Source: SZUA-547 sp963669315
Lineage (GTDB): Bacteria; Pseudomonadota; Alphaproteobacteria; Rhodobacterales; Rhodobacteraceae
Reading direction: 5' to 3'
NCBI GenBank assembly: GCA_963669315.1
Contig: OY770021.1
Span: forward strand, 2,046,001 to 2,110,000
DNA length: 64,000 nt
Positions 44,549 to 57,924 of this stretch are shown here, piece after piece; positions within the stretch are counted from its first letter, which is position 1, and the number at the start of each line of letters is the position of its first letter. The translations under genes were made by a program, and so were the position numbers. The notes under the pieces are model-generated. The model worked only from the letters and a program-made list of their open reading frames with translations, was not told the DNA's origin and searched no databases.

Positions 44549-45937
44549 TCATTTTGGGGCGATCATATGTTCTGGCTTCACGATGCGGTCGAATGTCTCT
44601 TCGTCCACAAAGCCCAGGTTGATCGCTTCTTCCTTCAGGGTGGTCTTGTTCTTATGCGCGGTCTTGGCGACCTTCGTCGCGTTGTCATAGCCGATTTCGG
44701 GCGCCAGCGCCGTCACCAGCATCAGGCTTTCCCACATCAGCTTCGAGATTCGTTCTTCATCGGCCTGAAGATCATCGACGCAGTTGTCGGTGAAGGCGGA
44801 ACATGCGTCGCCGATCAGCTGCATGGACTGCAGCAGGTTATAGGACATCATCGGTTTGTAGACGTTCAGTTCGAAATGACCCTGGCTGCCGGCGAATCCG
44901 ATGGCCGCGTCATTGCCCATGACATGAGCGCAAACCTGGGTTATCGCCTCGCACTGGGTCGGGTTCACCTTGCCCGGCATGATCGAAGAGCCGGGTTCGT
45001 TTTCGGGCAGGACCAACTCGCCCAGGCCGCAGCGCGGTCCGGAGCCCAGCAGCCGGATGTCGTTCGCGATCTTGAAGAGGCTCGCCGCGACCGTCTTCAG
45101 CGCGCCGGACATGGAAACGATGGCGTCATGAGCTGCGAGCGCCTCGAACTTGTTGGGCGCGGTGACGAAGGGCAGTCCGGTGATTTCGGCGGCGTTCTCG
45201 GCGAATTTTTCGGCGAAGCCGATCTTGGCGTTCAGTCCGGTGCCGACGGCGGTGCCGCCCTGTGCGAGAAAGTAAAGCTCCTTCAGTCCGCGCTCGATCC
45301 GGTCGATCCCAAGCGCAATCTGGTGCGCGTAACCGGAAAACTCCTGCCCCAGCGTCAGCGGGGTCGCATCCTGCGTATGAGTTCGGCCGATCTTGATGAT
45401 GTGCTCGAACGCCTTGGCCTTCGCGTCGAGCGCGGCGTGAAGCTTTTTCAGCCCGGGGAGCAATACTTCGTGAGCGGTGACGGCGGCCGAGATATGCATC
45501 GCCGTCGGGAAGGTGTCGTTCGAGGACTGGCCGCGATTGCAGTGATCGTTGGGGTGAACGGGCGATTTCGAGCCCATCTCGCCGCCCATGATCTCGATGG
45601 CGCGGTTCGAGATCACCTCATTGGCGTTCATGTTCGATTGGGTGCCCGATCCGGTCTGCCAGACAACCAGCGGAAAATTTTCGTCCAGCTTCCCCGCGAT
45701 CACCTCATCCGCGGCCTGCACGACTGCGTTTCCAATTTCCGGCTTAAGATTATCAAGCGCCATGTTGGCTTGGGCGGCGGCCTTCTTGATGACGCCGAGC
45801 GCACGCACCACGGCGACCGGCTGTTTCTCCCACCCGATCGGGAAGTTCTGGATCGAACGCTGGGTCTGCGCGCCCCAGTATTTGTCGCCGGGAACGTCGA
45901 TTGGCCCAAAGGAATCGGTTTCTGTTCGGGTGGACAT
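44549..45937 (-). CDS. fumC: Class II fumarate hydratase
   Basis: A 462-residue oxygen-stable fumarase of the TCA cycle. The signature is PGSSIMPGKVNPTQCE, with the catalytic serine in this loop; other class II regions are SGTQSNMNANEVI, PNDHCNRGQSSNDTFPTAMH and GRTHTQDATPLTLGQE. Length is normal. It lies downstream of sspB on the same strand, and the chorismate mutase gene follows. Confidence 0.97.
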   Translation of the reverse strand: MSTRTETDSFGPIDVPGDKYWGAQTQRSIQNFPIGWEKQPVAVVRALGVIKKAAAQANMALDNLKPEIGNAVVQAADEVIAGKLDENFPLVVWQTGSGTQSNMNANEVISNRAIEIMGGEMGSKSPVHPNDHCNRGQSSNDTFPTAMHISAAVTAHEVLLPGLKKLHAALDAKAKAFEHIIKIGRTHTQDATPLTLGQEFSGYAHQIALGIDRIERGLKELYFLAQGGTAVGTGLNAKIGFAEKFAENAAEITGLPFVTAPNKFEALAAHDAIVSMSGALKTVAASLFKIANDIRLLGSGPRCGLGELVLPENEPGSSIMPGKVNPTQCEAITQVCAHVMGNDAAIGFAGSQGHFELNVYKPMMSYNLLQSMQLIGDACSAFTDNCVDDLQADEERISKLMWESLMLVTALAPEIGYDNATKVAKTAHKNKTTLKEEAINLGFVDEETFDRIVKPEHMIAPK

Positions 45938-45993
45938 TGGGCGCTCCTGAATTTCTGGATAGCAGTCGAGGCGGGATGATGATGCGCCGCGGT

Positions 45994-46497
45994 TCAGGTC
46001 TTGCGGAATGCGTCCAGGCTAACGACCTCTCCAGCGCCGTCGGGCGGCGGACTGTCGCCAGAGGATGCGGCCGCGATCGCAAAGTCCTGAGTTTCCGCAG
46101 GGTCTTTGACCTCTGGCGTGGTTTCGTCTTCGTCGTCGTCTTCGCCAATTGGATCAAATCGCAGGCCGAATTCAACGCTCGGATCGACAAACGTCTTTAC
46201 CGCGTCGAGCGGTATTACGAGCGTCGCAGGCCGATCAGAGAAGCTGAGAGTCACAGTGAAGCGATCCGTCGCGACTGCAAGGTCGCGAAATTCGTGCTGA
46301 AGGATAATGGTGATCTCGCGCGGGTAGCGCTCACGCAGCCAATCGGGAATGTCGACGCCCGGATGCCGGGTGTCCACTGTCACATAAAAGTGATGCGCGC
46401 CTGGCGGGCCGTTCTCAGCGAAAACGCCCAGCGCCTCCGCCATCAACCCGCGCATCGCGCGTTGCATCATCTGTCCATAGTCAATTTCGCCCGGCAT
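45994..46497 (-). CDS. sspB: SspB-family ClpXP adaptor
   Basis: A 167-residue alpha-type SspB. Adaptors of this kind tether ssrA-tagged peptides to ClpXP and speed their degradation. The substrate-binding domain includes INYGQMM-like start DYGQMMQRAMRGLMAEAL, HHFYVTVDTRHPGVDIP, MTIILQHEF-like EITIILQHEFRDLAV and VIPLDAVKTFVDPSVEFGL. An acidic linker (DDDEDETTPE) leads to a C-terminal VVSLDAFRK, the usual ClpX-docking tail. The ssrA gene lies directly upstream on the same strand, about 150 bp away. Confidence 0.92.
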   Translation of the reverse strand: MPGEIDYGQMMQRAMRGLMAEALGVFAENGPPGAHHFYVTVDTRHPGVDIPDWLRERYPREITIILQHEFRDLAVATDRFTVTLSFSDRPATLVIPLDAVKTFVDPSVEFGLRFDPIGEDDDEDETTPEVKDPAETQDFAIAAASSGDSPPPDGAGEVVSLDAFRKT

Positions 46498-46639
46498 CGC
46501 CTGCGACTCCCCCTAGCAGTCCGGACCTTATCTGATTTTCGCGCGCCGAAAAGGGGCGCGAGAAAGAAATCGGGCATTCTGGTTCCGGTCCGATCGGGAC
46601 AGAACTAATCTGAGAGGTGAAAGTGCAGGCTTCTGTTGC

Positions 46640-46985
46640 CAGGCGCCTGCGAACCCCGCCTAAAGCTGCAAAGCCCTAGGACTTAAGTTTCGGTAGATGG
46701 CGCTGCATTACGCAGCGACGGCCACCGGAGCACGGTTGTCATTGTCAACTGTACATAGCGAGCCGATAACGGTGGCGTCCCGCCGAGCGAAAGCAAACAC
46801 CTTTACACGTCCGTCGATCCTATTTCGGCCCCACGTTCCCCAATGCGGGAATGTTGGTGGAGCCGCCGGGTACCGCCCCCGGGTCCGAGCCGCTTATTAC
46901 GTGCGCGTTTATCGCCATAGTCCCCGCGAAGGGACACTATGCATATAGTGGCGTAAGCGGCCGGGGGAAAGGGCGGATGCGTCCA
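46640..46985 (-). ncRNA. ssrA: Circularly permuted two-piece tmRNA
   Basis: On the minus strand the acceptor piece comes first and ends CGGCTCCACCA (CCA at 46855-46857), then a spacer of about 22 bases, then the coding piece beginning GGGGCCGAAATAGG at 46832. GGGGCCG pairs with CGGCTCC, giving the G3-U70 pair that marks alanine identity and matching the acceptor stem of the tRNA-Ala in this window. The tag reads VDNDNRAPVAVAA followed by TAA at 46708-46710. GTGTTT of the coding piece can pair with AAACGC of the acceptor piece. The outer ends are approximate. It rescues stalled ribosomes with SmpB. Confidence 0.9.
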
Positions 46986-47054
46986 TCGCGCGCTCGCGAT
47001 GCGGTCCTGAAACCGTTAGCCTGTCGCGGCGGCATTCAACAGTAGAGGTTCGAA

Positions 47055-47525
47055 TTGGCGGGATTTAGAGGTGTTTTTGCAGCCATCGTATTGCTGACGA
47101 CGTCTCCGGCCGTCGCGAATGACGCTGTTGAATCGATTTCGGACTGCCTCGGCCCCTATGGATACGATCCGGTCGCCGAAGACCCACGGCGTTGCATCGG
47201 GCTGGTTGCCGATCCCTGTTTGAATGCGCCAGAGGGTGCCGCGACGCTCAGCATGACCCAATGCATCGGTAAAGAGACGAAGGCCTGGGATGTTATCCTA
47301 AATCGCGACTACAAGGCGTTGATCACGCGACTTGATGAGGCGCAGACCGAGAAACTGAAGGAGGCGCAGCGCGCCTGGCTTACGCTGCGCGACGCCGATT
47401 GCGCCTTCCCGCATGAGTTCGTGCGCGGTTCGTTGTCCCGGCCGATGGCGGCGGAGTGTTTCCACGCGCATACAGCGGAACGGGTTCTATTTCTGCGCCG
47501 CTACATCAATTTTCTGGAGTGGTGA
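47055..47525 (+). CDS. LprI/DUF1311-type exported protein
   Basis: A 156-residue exported protein with a signal peptide ending near SPAVA. The mature domain belongs to the lysozyme-inhibitor LprI-like (DUF1311) family: TQCIGKETKAWDVILNRDYKAL, LKEAQRAWLTLRDADCAF and ECFHAHTAERVLFLRRY. The cysteines are probably disulfide-bonded. The only plausible start is TTG at 47055, supported by AGAGGTT upstream. The DUF1311 family is common in proteobacteria; inhibition of lysozyme is shown for one mycobacterial member only. Confidence 0.82.
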   Translation: MAGFRGVFAAIVLLTTSPAVANDAVESISDCLGPYGYDPVAEDPRRCIGLVADPCLNAPEGAATLSMTQCIGKETKAWDVILNRDYKALITRLDEAQTEKLKEAQRAWLTLRDADCAFPHEFVRGSLSRPMAAECFHAHTAERVLFLRRYINFLEW

Positions 47526-47531
47526 GGAGTT

Positions 47532-47960
47532 TCACCACTCGCCCGAATTCTCCATGCTTGCCCAAGGCTCGGTCTTGGGAAGCGAATCGCCGATCTGCAG
47601 CAATTCTATGGAGATGCCATCCGGCGAACGCACAAACGCCATGTGGCCGTCGCGCGGCGGGCGGTTGATGGTCACGCCTGCGTCTTGCAGTTTCCGGCAC
47701 GTCTCGTAGATGTTCTCGACGCCATAGGCGAGGTGGCCGAAATTTCGCCCGCCCGTATAGACCTCATTCGATCCCCAGTTATAGGTCAGTTCCAGTGCGG
47801 CGTCGCTTTGGCCCGGCGGCGCCACGAATACGAGCGTGAACTTTCCGGTCTCGCTGTCACGGCGCCGGATCTCCTCCAACCCCAGCAGGTCGCAATAGAA
47901 TTTTTTTGATTCGTCGATATCGGTCACACGGACCATTGTGTGTAGATATTTGATCTTCAT
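47532..47960 (-). CDS. gloA: Lactoylglutathione lyase (glyoxalase I)
   Basis: A 142-residue metalloenzyme that turns the hemithioacetal of methylglyoxal and glutathione into S-lactoylglutathione. Metal ligands and motifs are visible: YLHTMVRVTDIDESKKFYCD, ALELTYNWG, NFGHLAYGVENI and GISIELLQ. The ATG at 47960 is the family start; the frame is open further upstream without similarity. It is convergent with the LprI-like gene and divergent from thyX. Confidence 0.93.
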   Translation of the reverse strand: MKIKYLHTMVRVTDIDESKKFYCDLLGLEEIRRRDSETGKFTLVFVAPPGQSDAALELTYNWGSNEVYTGGRNFGHLAYGVENIYETCRKLQDAGVTINRPPRDGHMAFVRSPDGISIELLQIGDSLPKTEPWASMENSGEW

Positions 47961-48050
47961 GTTGCGGCGTCCTTGCTTCTGGCCACTAGATATAGCTAGG
48001 CTGGCGTTGCGAGTCGTAACAGAGACCCGTATCCGTTTGGAGCAAGATAA

Positions 48051-48983
48051 ATGCCACTGACGCCTGAGCAACTGGCCGAGATAGAAGCCGCCCGCGCAGA
48101 GACGCAACCCACACGCCGTGCGGTTGCTCCGGGACTGGAGGAGCGGCTGTATGAGGCGATCCCTGTGCTCGATCACGGTTTCGTTCGGGTCATCGATTAT
48201 ATGGGCGACGATTCCGCCATCGTGCAGGCGGCGCGGGTCTCGTACGGTGCTGGCACCAAGAAGTCGCGCGACGACTCTGGGTTGATCCGCTATCTAATGC
48301 GGCATCGGCACTCGACGCCTTTTGAGATGTGCGAAATCAAACTGCATGTGAAGCTGCCGATTTTTGTCGCCCGGCAGTGGATTCGGCATCGCACCGCCAA
48401 TGTGAACGAGTATTCCGCGCGCTATTCGATTCTGGATCGCGAGTTTTATGTGCCGTCGCCGGAGCATCTTGCCGCGCAATCGACATCGAACCGGCAGGGG
48501 CGGGGGGGTGTTCTGGAAGGCGAGGAGGCTGCGGAGGCGCTGCGAGTCCTTCGAGAGGACGCCGAGCGCAATTACAGTCACTATGAAGCGCTTCTCAACG
48601 AGACCTATGAGGGTGAAACGATCAATTCGGAGCGTCAGGGTCTGGCGCGAGAGCTCGCGCGAATGAATATCACTTTGGGCGCCTATACCCAGTGGTACTG
48701 GAAAATCGATTTGCACAATCTTTTCCATTTTCTGGCGCTTCGGGCCGACTCCCATGCCCAATACGAAATTCGGGTCTATGCCGAGGCGATGTGCGCGCTG
48801 GCGAAGGCCTGGGTTCCGGCCGCTTACGGCGCGTTTGAGGACTACCGTTTGGGCGGGGCAGGGTTCTCAGGCGCAGGCATGGCGGTGCTGAAGCGGATGC
48901 TTGCCGGCGAGTCGGTGACTCAGGAGGATTCGGGCATGTCCAAGGGCGAGTGGCGAGAATTCCGAGCGCTTATTGATACTTAG
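48051..48983 (+). CDS. thyX: FAD-dependent thymidylate synthase
   Basis: A 310-residue flavoprotein that makes dTMP from dUMP with methylenetetrahydrofolate and NADPH. The ThyX signature is RHRTANVNEYSARYS. Also present are VRVIDYMGDDSAIVQAARVS, the residues that bind dUMP, and the C-terminal region NLFHFLALRADSHAQYEIRVY. Thymidylate synthase ThyA is not seen in the window. Sequence length is normal for alphaproteobacteria. Confidence 0.96.
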   Translation: MPLTPEQLAEIEAARAETQPTRRAVAPGLEERLYEAIPVLDHGFVRVIDYMGDDSAIVQAARVSYGAGTKKSRDDSGLIRYLMRHRHSTPFEMCEIKLHVKLPIFVARQWIRHRTANVNEYSARYSILDREFYVPSPEHLAAQSTSNRQGRGGVLEGEEAAEALRVLREDAERNYSHYEALLNETYEGETINSERQGLARELARMNITLGAYTQWYWKIDLHNLFHFLALRADSHAQYEIRVYAEAMCALAKAWVPAAYGAFEDYRLGGAGFSGAGMAVLKRMLAGESVTQEDSGMSKGEWREFRALIDT

Positions 48984-49158
48984 CGAAAAAATTTAGTGAG
49001 AAATATCAATCCACCTATGCATGTGATTGAATAGGTGAGCAGTGATTCCCACACGTTTTGCTGCGTTTGAGCATAGAGTTGGTTTAAATTAGCGTTGAAC
49101 TGGCCCCCAAATTGGTTCGCATCTGGCGGATGGTAATAGAAAGATAACGAGCCCAACC

Positions 49159-49380
49159 ATGAGCAGTGTAATCAAGCGCCTACTTCGTGATGAACGCGCC
49201 GCCACCACAGTCGATTGGGTTGCGCTGACCGGTGGCGTGATACTTTTCGGGATCGCCGTCATCTATGCTATTTTCAATAGTGGAGTGGCGCCTGTCGTAA
49301 AATCAGTCGGCACCATGGGCGAGACTGGCGCGGAAAGCCTTGAGAACGCAGCCAAATATACTCAAGTGGACTTCGATTAG
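49159..49380 (+). CDS. Flp-like small pilin-type membrane protein
   Basis: A 73-residue peptide with a basic N-terminus (IKRLLRDERAATT) and a single hydrophobic helix (VDWVALTGGVILFGIAVIYAIF), then a polar tail. The layout resembles Flp/Fap type IVb pilins and the short Rhodobacteraceae proteins with a TVDWVVLT motif. The prepilin glutamate of Flp pilins is replaced by aspartate here. No tad/cpa assembly genes are nearby. A strong terminator follows, so it is monocistronic. Confidence 0.68.
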   Translation: MSSVIKRLLRDERAATTVDWVALTGGVILFGIAVIYAIFNSGVAPVVKSVGTMGETGAESLENAAKYTQVDFD

Positions 49381-49460
49381 ACAGTTTAGCAACCGCAAAG
49401 GGTTTAGCAAACAGCCCCGGAATGACGCACACCTCGGCTCAGTTGGCCGATCCGGGATTC

Positions 49461-49494
49461 AGAGGTCGCCCCAAGGGGCGGCCTCTATTTTTTG
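49461..49494 (+). terminator. Rho-independent terminator after the Flp-like gene
   Basis: AGAGGTCGCCCC and GGGGCGGCCTCT form a 12-bp stem (one G-T pair) with a two-base AA loop, followed by ATTTTTT. It lies upstream of the rrn promoter. Confidence 0.88.
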
Positions 49495-49604
49495 TATGAG
49501 CCATCGTCCTAGAGCTTAGGAGCTGGTTTCCGGCAAATTAATCGTTTGAAAATACAGACAAATTCACGTTCTTCGGCGCTGCAAAAAAAACTTCATTTTT
49601 CGTG

Positions 49605-49633
49605 TTGCGCCCTTCAGGGAATCTCCATATAAC
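49605..49633 (+). promoter_or_regulatory. rrn operon promoter
   Basis: TTGCGC (49605-49610) and TATAAC (49628-49633) are separated by 17 bases, matching a sigma-70-type promoter about 310 bp upstream of 16S. An A-tract lies just upstream (49583-49590) and could act as an UP element. A stem-loop made of ACCGGCGGCGA and TCGTCGCCGGT follows in the leader. Confidence 0.8.
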
Positions 49634-49708
49634 CCGCGCTCACCGGCGGCGAGGTGCTTCAAACCACTTCGTCGCCGGTTGCTTCGAGGGCCATAGGTCC
49701 GAGGGGCG

Positions 49709-49720
49709 CGCTCTTTGAAA
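49709..49720 (+). promoter_or_regulatory. rrn boxA antitermination element
   Basis: CGCTCTTTGAAA resembles the conserved boxA (NusB/S10 binding) found in leaders of ribosomal operons. It lies between the leader hairpin and 16S, on the right strand. Confidence 0.65.
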
Positions 49721-49940
49721 TATTTATCTATTTGAAGGGATATGTGGGCGGTTTGGCTGTTGCGATGGTCGGACAGTTTGCATATCGGCCGACTAGGGAT
49801 TTGGCTTCGGTTGGATCTCGATGATGTTGGTAGTCAGCTTCATTGCTTGGTGGGACTGGTTTTCTTTTGGAGATCGGGACACATCAAGGAAATGACGATG
49901 TGCGAAGGTTCGACTGTCAAGAATGGGTCTCAAGCCCATT

Positions 49941-51418
<1,478 letters not shown>

Positions 51419-51627
51419 GTTTCTAGCTCGATGAGCTCGCTCATCGACGTGGAACACTTAGCAAGAGTGCCGGCGCTAGACGCCTTTGGGCTTATGTCCT
51501 TTGGTTGTCGAATGTTAGGACACTCAAAATTGGCCAGGCCGTCCTCATATCCCTTCATTCTAGAGCGACATGCGAACTGATCACCGCTTTGCGGCGATCC
51601 TCGCGACTTGCGCTGTTATTGCGCTGA

Positions 51628-51704
<77 letters not shown>

Positions 51705-51803
51705 ATTGCGGCGCGTTGGTGAAACGCATTGGTGGATATCGTCGGGATTTTTTGATTATGCGTCCCTGGGGTTTGTTCCCGCGGGCGTCGCCTGCAGCTC
51801 AAA

Positions 51804-51879
51804 GGGGCCGTAGCTCAGTTGGGAGAGCGGTAGCTTTGCAAGCTTCAGGTCGTCGGTTCGATCCCGTCCGGCTCCACCA
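51804..51879 (+). tRNA. tRNA-Ala (TGC)
   Basis: A 76-base cloverleaf with encoded CCA. The acceptor stem is GGGGCCG/CGGCTCC with the G3-U70 identity pair, and the anticodon loop is TTTGCAA (TGC). Its acceptor stem is identical to that of the tmRNA in this window. The stretch 51880-52205 after it is spacer in which I see no gene. Confidence 0.98.
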
Positions 51880-52205
51880 AATTTTATTCGTTTGAACCTT
51901 TTAGCTCCGGTTCGGAGCTTGGTTTGTTGACATCGTTAAGAGAGAGAAACACGAGACGCTTTCAGCGGCCGCTCCAGTGCGGTTCGGCCGGCGCCTCCGT
52001 TGTTTCGTTTGAGATGGACGCAAGTTCATATTCAGATGAACGTTGTTGCGGGACACCAATATCGTCCTCAAGCAGCGAAGCGGTAGGACACTGAAAGCAG
52101 TCTTTCCAAGTCTATGCAACTGACCGAGGCCGGCGTTCGCGCGTTATGCGTGTTTGTCCGGCCCTATAAGTTGACGTTCAGAAGGCGATCGTTCGTCTTC
52201 TGGAT

Positions 52206-55116
<2,911 letters not shown>

Positions 55117-55227
55117 CCAGAAGTCGGACGATCGTGGTCCCCCAAAGGGACCCGATCGACGCAAACTCAATTGCATAGGTCTGACCCAAGAGACCCATCT
55201 CTGGGCGCAACTGCGCGCCTTTCCTGG

Positions 55228-55343
55228 GTCTGGTGATCACAGCGCGAGGTAAACACCCGATCCCATCCCGAACTCGGCCGTTAAGACCCGTTGCGCCGAT
55301 GGTACTGCGTCTTAAGACGTGGGAGAGTAGGTCATCGCCAGAC
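55228..55343 (+). rRNA. rrf: 5S ribosomal RNA
   Basis: About 116 bases. The terminal stem pairs GTCTGGTG with CGCCAGAC; the body contains CACCCGATCCCATCCCGAACTC, split as loop B/C, and GTGGGAGAGTAGGTCATCG. It follows 23S by about 110 bp. Confidence 0.96.
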
Positions 55344-55455
55344 CTTGGAAAGACGCGCAGGGAAAGACGCGCATATCTCTCTCTAAACGATGAAACCTTC
55401 GCCTCACCGTCCGACACCCGGACGCCTCCTCTCCGGAGGAATGGCGAGGATCCAA

Positions 55456-55469
55456 CGCGGGGTGGAGCA
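55456..55469 (+). repeat. Short copy of the 5' end of tRNA-fMet
   Basis: CGCGGGGTGGAGCA (14 bases) is identical to the first 14 bases of the tRNA-fMet at 55588. After it the match breaks up. It lies in the same spacer, 119 bp upstream. It may be a relic of a truncated tandem tRNA copy, or chance in a GC-rich spacer. Confidence 0.4.
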
Positions 55470-55587
55470 ATCCCCGGCGGCCCGCAGCCCGCAAGGGCGA
55501 GGACAGCCAAACGCAGAAAACCGGGATGCTCCCCCGATCCGACGCCGCGGAGCGAAAACGGCGACGCCGCTCAAAAGGCGGTTCTGA

Positions 55588-55664
<77 letters not shown>

Positions 55665-55950
55665 ACCAAATCAACCACTTAGCGTCACTTCTCCTTCGGA
55701 CCTGATTCGCCGTGTCCGGCTGGTGTCCGGAATCCGCCCCGCGTTCAACGCGCCAGAACCACCCTATGTCTTTATCGACGCCCGTCGAGGGTGCTGAGCG
55801 CACTATGCGCTCTCTCTCCGTGCGAGGATTTCGAAATCAGGACGCAAGGGAGGGAGCGTGGAAAACTTAAGGGTCGCATACAACCGTTCTCAGGATTCTG
55901 GCGCTGAAAAAGACTGAGTGTTGGAGACGCCCGCGCGACGGGAACTCGAC

Positions 55951-56118
55951 CTAAAATTCCGAGCGTCGAAAGTAAGTGCATTTGACACACTGGCCTAATT
56001 TTTCTCGCAGATCCTCCACATTCCGCAACGAGAGCGGGAAGCGAATATACATCATCACCGCGAGGCGAATGACGTCAGGGCTGCTGTGGAAGCCCTTGAA
56101 CGGGTTACTCTTACTCAT
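55951..56118 (-). mobile_element. IS6-type transposase fragment (N-terminus only)
   Basis: A 55-codon frame begins MSKSNPFKGFHSSPDVIRLA and continues VMMYIRFPLSLRNVEDL, the well-known start of IS6-family transposases (SSPEVIRLVVMMYVRFPLSLRNVEDLL). It then loses similarity and hits a stop, so only the first 35-40 residues of about 230 remain. No inverted repeats could be identified. Apart from this fragment I see nothing in 55665-56376. Confidence 0.72.
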
Positions 56119-56376
56119 CCGGGGACGCTAGGGGAGGGCCCTCCGTGCCTCAAGCCGAATTCTTCTGACAGGACCGGTTGCCAATGTCGCTCAACCGCTT
56201 GAGGCGGTCGTCAACGTCGAACAAACCCGGCCGCATGGATATCCAATCCTCCCCATTCCGTCCCAAACGAATGAATCAGGAGTACGCCGGAAGAGCCAAG
56301 TATCTAGAGGTCCTCAACTCAAATTAGGAACGGTGCCGAGCTAGTGGTTCAGAGCAGGGCTAAAAACTCGTGTTCG

Positions 56377-57924
56377 TCACAGCCCCAAGGTCATCTTTGC
56401 CACTTTGCGGCGTTGAATCTTACCCGACGGTCCTTTTGGCAGATCATCAAGCAGATGGACCCGGTCAGGGGATTTGAATACTCCAAGGCGCTCGTGGCAG
56501 AGGCTGATCAGGCCTTCCGCCGACATGTCCGATCCGGGTCGCAGCTTGACCGCCGCTTCGACCCGCTCGCCATAGCTCTTGCTGGGGCGGGCGAAGGCCG
56601 CCGCCTCGACCACATCCGGATTGGAGTAGAGCACGTCGTCGATTTCTCTCGGGGCGATGTTCTCGCCGCCTTTGATAATGAGTTCTTTCAGCCGGCCAGT
56701 GATGAAGACATACCCGTCCTCATCCATCTGGCCGAGATCACCGGTGCGGAGCCAGCCTGCTTGGGTCAGGGCGTCGTTCGTGGCCTCGGGGTTCTTCAAG
56801 TACAGCGCCATAACATTTGGGCCGCGCACCAACACCTCGCCCTCCTGTCCGCGCGGAAGCTCCTGTTGAGCCTCATCACTGATCAGGACCTCGTTTCCTA
56901 TGGCGACGCCAGGCGAGCCGATCTTGCGTCGCCCCGGATGCATTGGATTGGAAAGGATCTGCGCCGCCGTCTCTGTGAGACCCATGGTCTCTACGATCGG
57001 GATCCCGAACTTTCTTTCGAAAGCCTCGTGCACGTCGGGCGACAACGGCGCGGAGGCGGAGCGCCCAAAGCGGATGCCGCCGGTGCTGTCGGGCGGGGGC
57101 GTATCGCCTTGAAGAAGGTGTGAGATGATCGTCGGCACGACGGAAAACCATGTTGCGCCGCCCTCTTGAGCCTGATTCCAGAACTTGGACGCCGAAAACT
57201 TCTCCGCCACCGCCACGGCGCCACCGCTGACGAGCGGGGCGATGATCGTCACACAGAGACCATTGATGTGGTAGTGCGGAAGGACGCAGAAAGCCGTGTC
57301 TTCAGCCGTGAGATCATGGGCCGTGGCCGTCGTCCAGCCGCCTGCGAGCAAGGAGGCGTGCGTATGCACGACGCCCTTCGGCCGACCGGTGGTGCCAGAG
57401 GTGTACATCAGAAGCCCCTGGGTGTCCGCGCAAGGCGGAACGGGCAATTCGGCGTTCTCGAGATTCTCGGGCCACTTGATGTTGTCTCCGTCGGCGGCGA
57501 CGATGCGCGGTGAGCCCGGATGGAGTTCAAGCGCTTCGCCGAGGAGCGTTCGCTGCGCCTCGCCGCATATCACCACTTTGGCGCCACTGTGGGAAAGCGC
57601 GTAGCCAATGGCGTCGGCGCCGGCGGCGAGATTAATCTCGGTTAGGCGGAAGCCGCCATACAGCGCGCCGAAAAGCGCCGTGATAGCGCTCGGCCCATTC
57701 GGCAGCATAAGCGCGACACTTTCCTCCGGCGGGACGCCAAGCGCGGCCAGGCGACAGGCGACCGTCTGCGCCGCGTCGCGCAGGGAGCGCCAGTTCAAAG
57801 TGCGTTCCGAGCCGGGAAAGCGGTGGCTGATCTTCTCCGGCGCGGCGTCGGCGTGCGCATCGATCCAGTCGCGCACCGATCCTTCCGGGGGAACATCTCG
57901 CAAGAAGGCGCCAGGGCGGGTCAC
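56377..57924 (-). CDS. AMP-forming acyl-CoA ligase, SauT-like
   Basis: A 515-residue ANL-superfamily ligase. The AMP-binding P-loop is LLMYTSGTTGRPKGVVHTH; later motifs are VETMGLTETAAQILSNP, GWLRTGDLGQMDEDGYVFITG and the catalytic lysine in PKGPSGKIQRRKV. It activates a carboxylic acid to its CoA thioester. Pairing with the SauS-like gene suggests sulfoacetate, as in the Cupriavidus sauRSTU locus, but propionate-like acids cannot be excluded. The preferred start is GTG at 57924, whose last bases overlap the upstream stop (GTGA) after GGAGGCGGG; an ATG at 57942 lies inside the upstream gene. Confidence 0.78.
   Translation of the reverse strand: MTRPGAFLRDVPPEGSVRDWIDAHADAAPEKISHRFPGSERTLNWRSLRDAAQTVACRLAALGVPPEESVALMLPNGPSAITALFGALYGGFRLTEINLAAGADAIGYALSHSGAKVVICGEAQRTLLGEALELHPGSPRIVAADGDNIKWPENLENAELPVPPCADTQGLLMYTSGTTGRPKGVVHTHASLLAGGWTTATAHDLTAEDTAFCVLPHYHINGLCVTIIAPLVSGGAVAVAEKFSASKFWNQAQEGGATWFSVVPTIISHLLQGDTPPPDSTGGIRFGRSASAPLSPDVHEAFERKFGIPIVETMGLTETAAQILSNPMHPGRRKIGSPGVAIGNEVLISDEAQQELPRGQEGEVLVRGPNVMALYLKNPEATNDALTQAGWLRTGDLGQMDEDGYVFITGRLKELIIKGGENIAPREIDDVLYSNPDVVEAAAFARPSKSYGERVEAAVKLRPGSDMSAEGLISLCHERLGVFKSPDRVHLLDDLPKGPSGKIQRRKVAKMTLGL

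Noticed and set aside
49902..49936. Short repeat GGGTCTCAAGCCC just upstream of 16S as an operator
   Set aside because: It is more simply a part of the processing stem around 16S rRNA.
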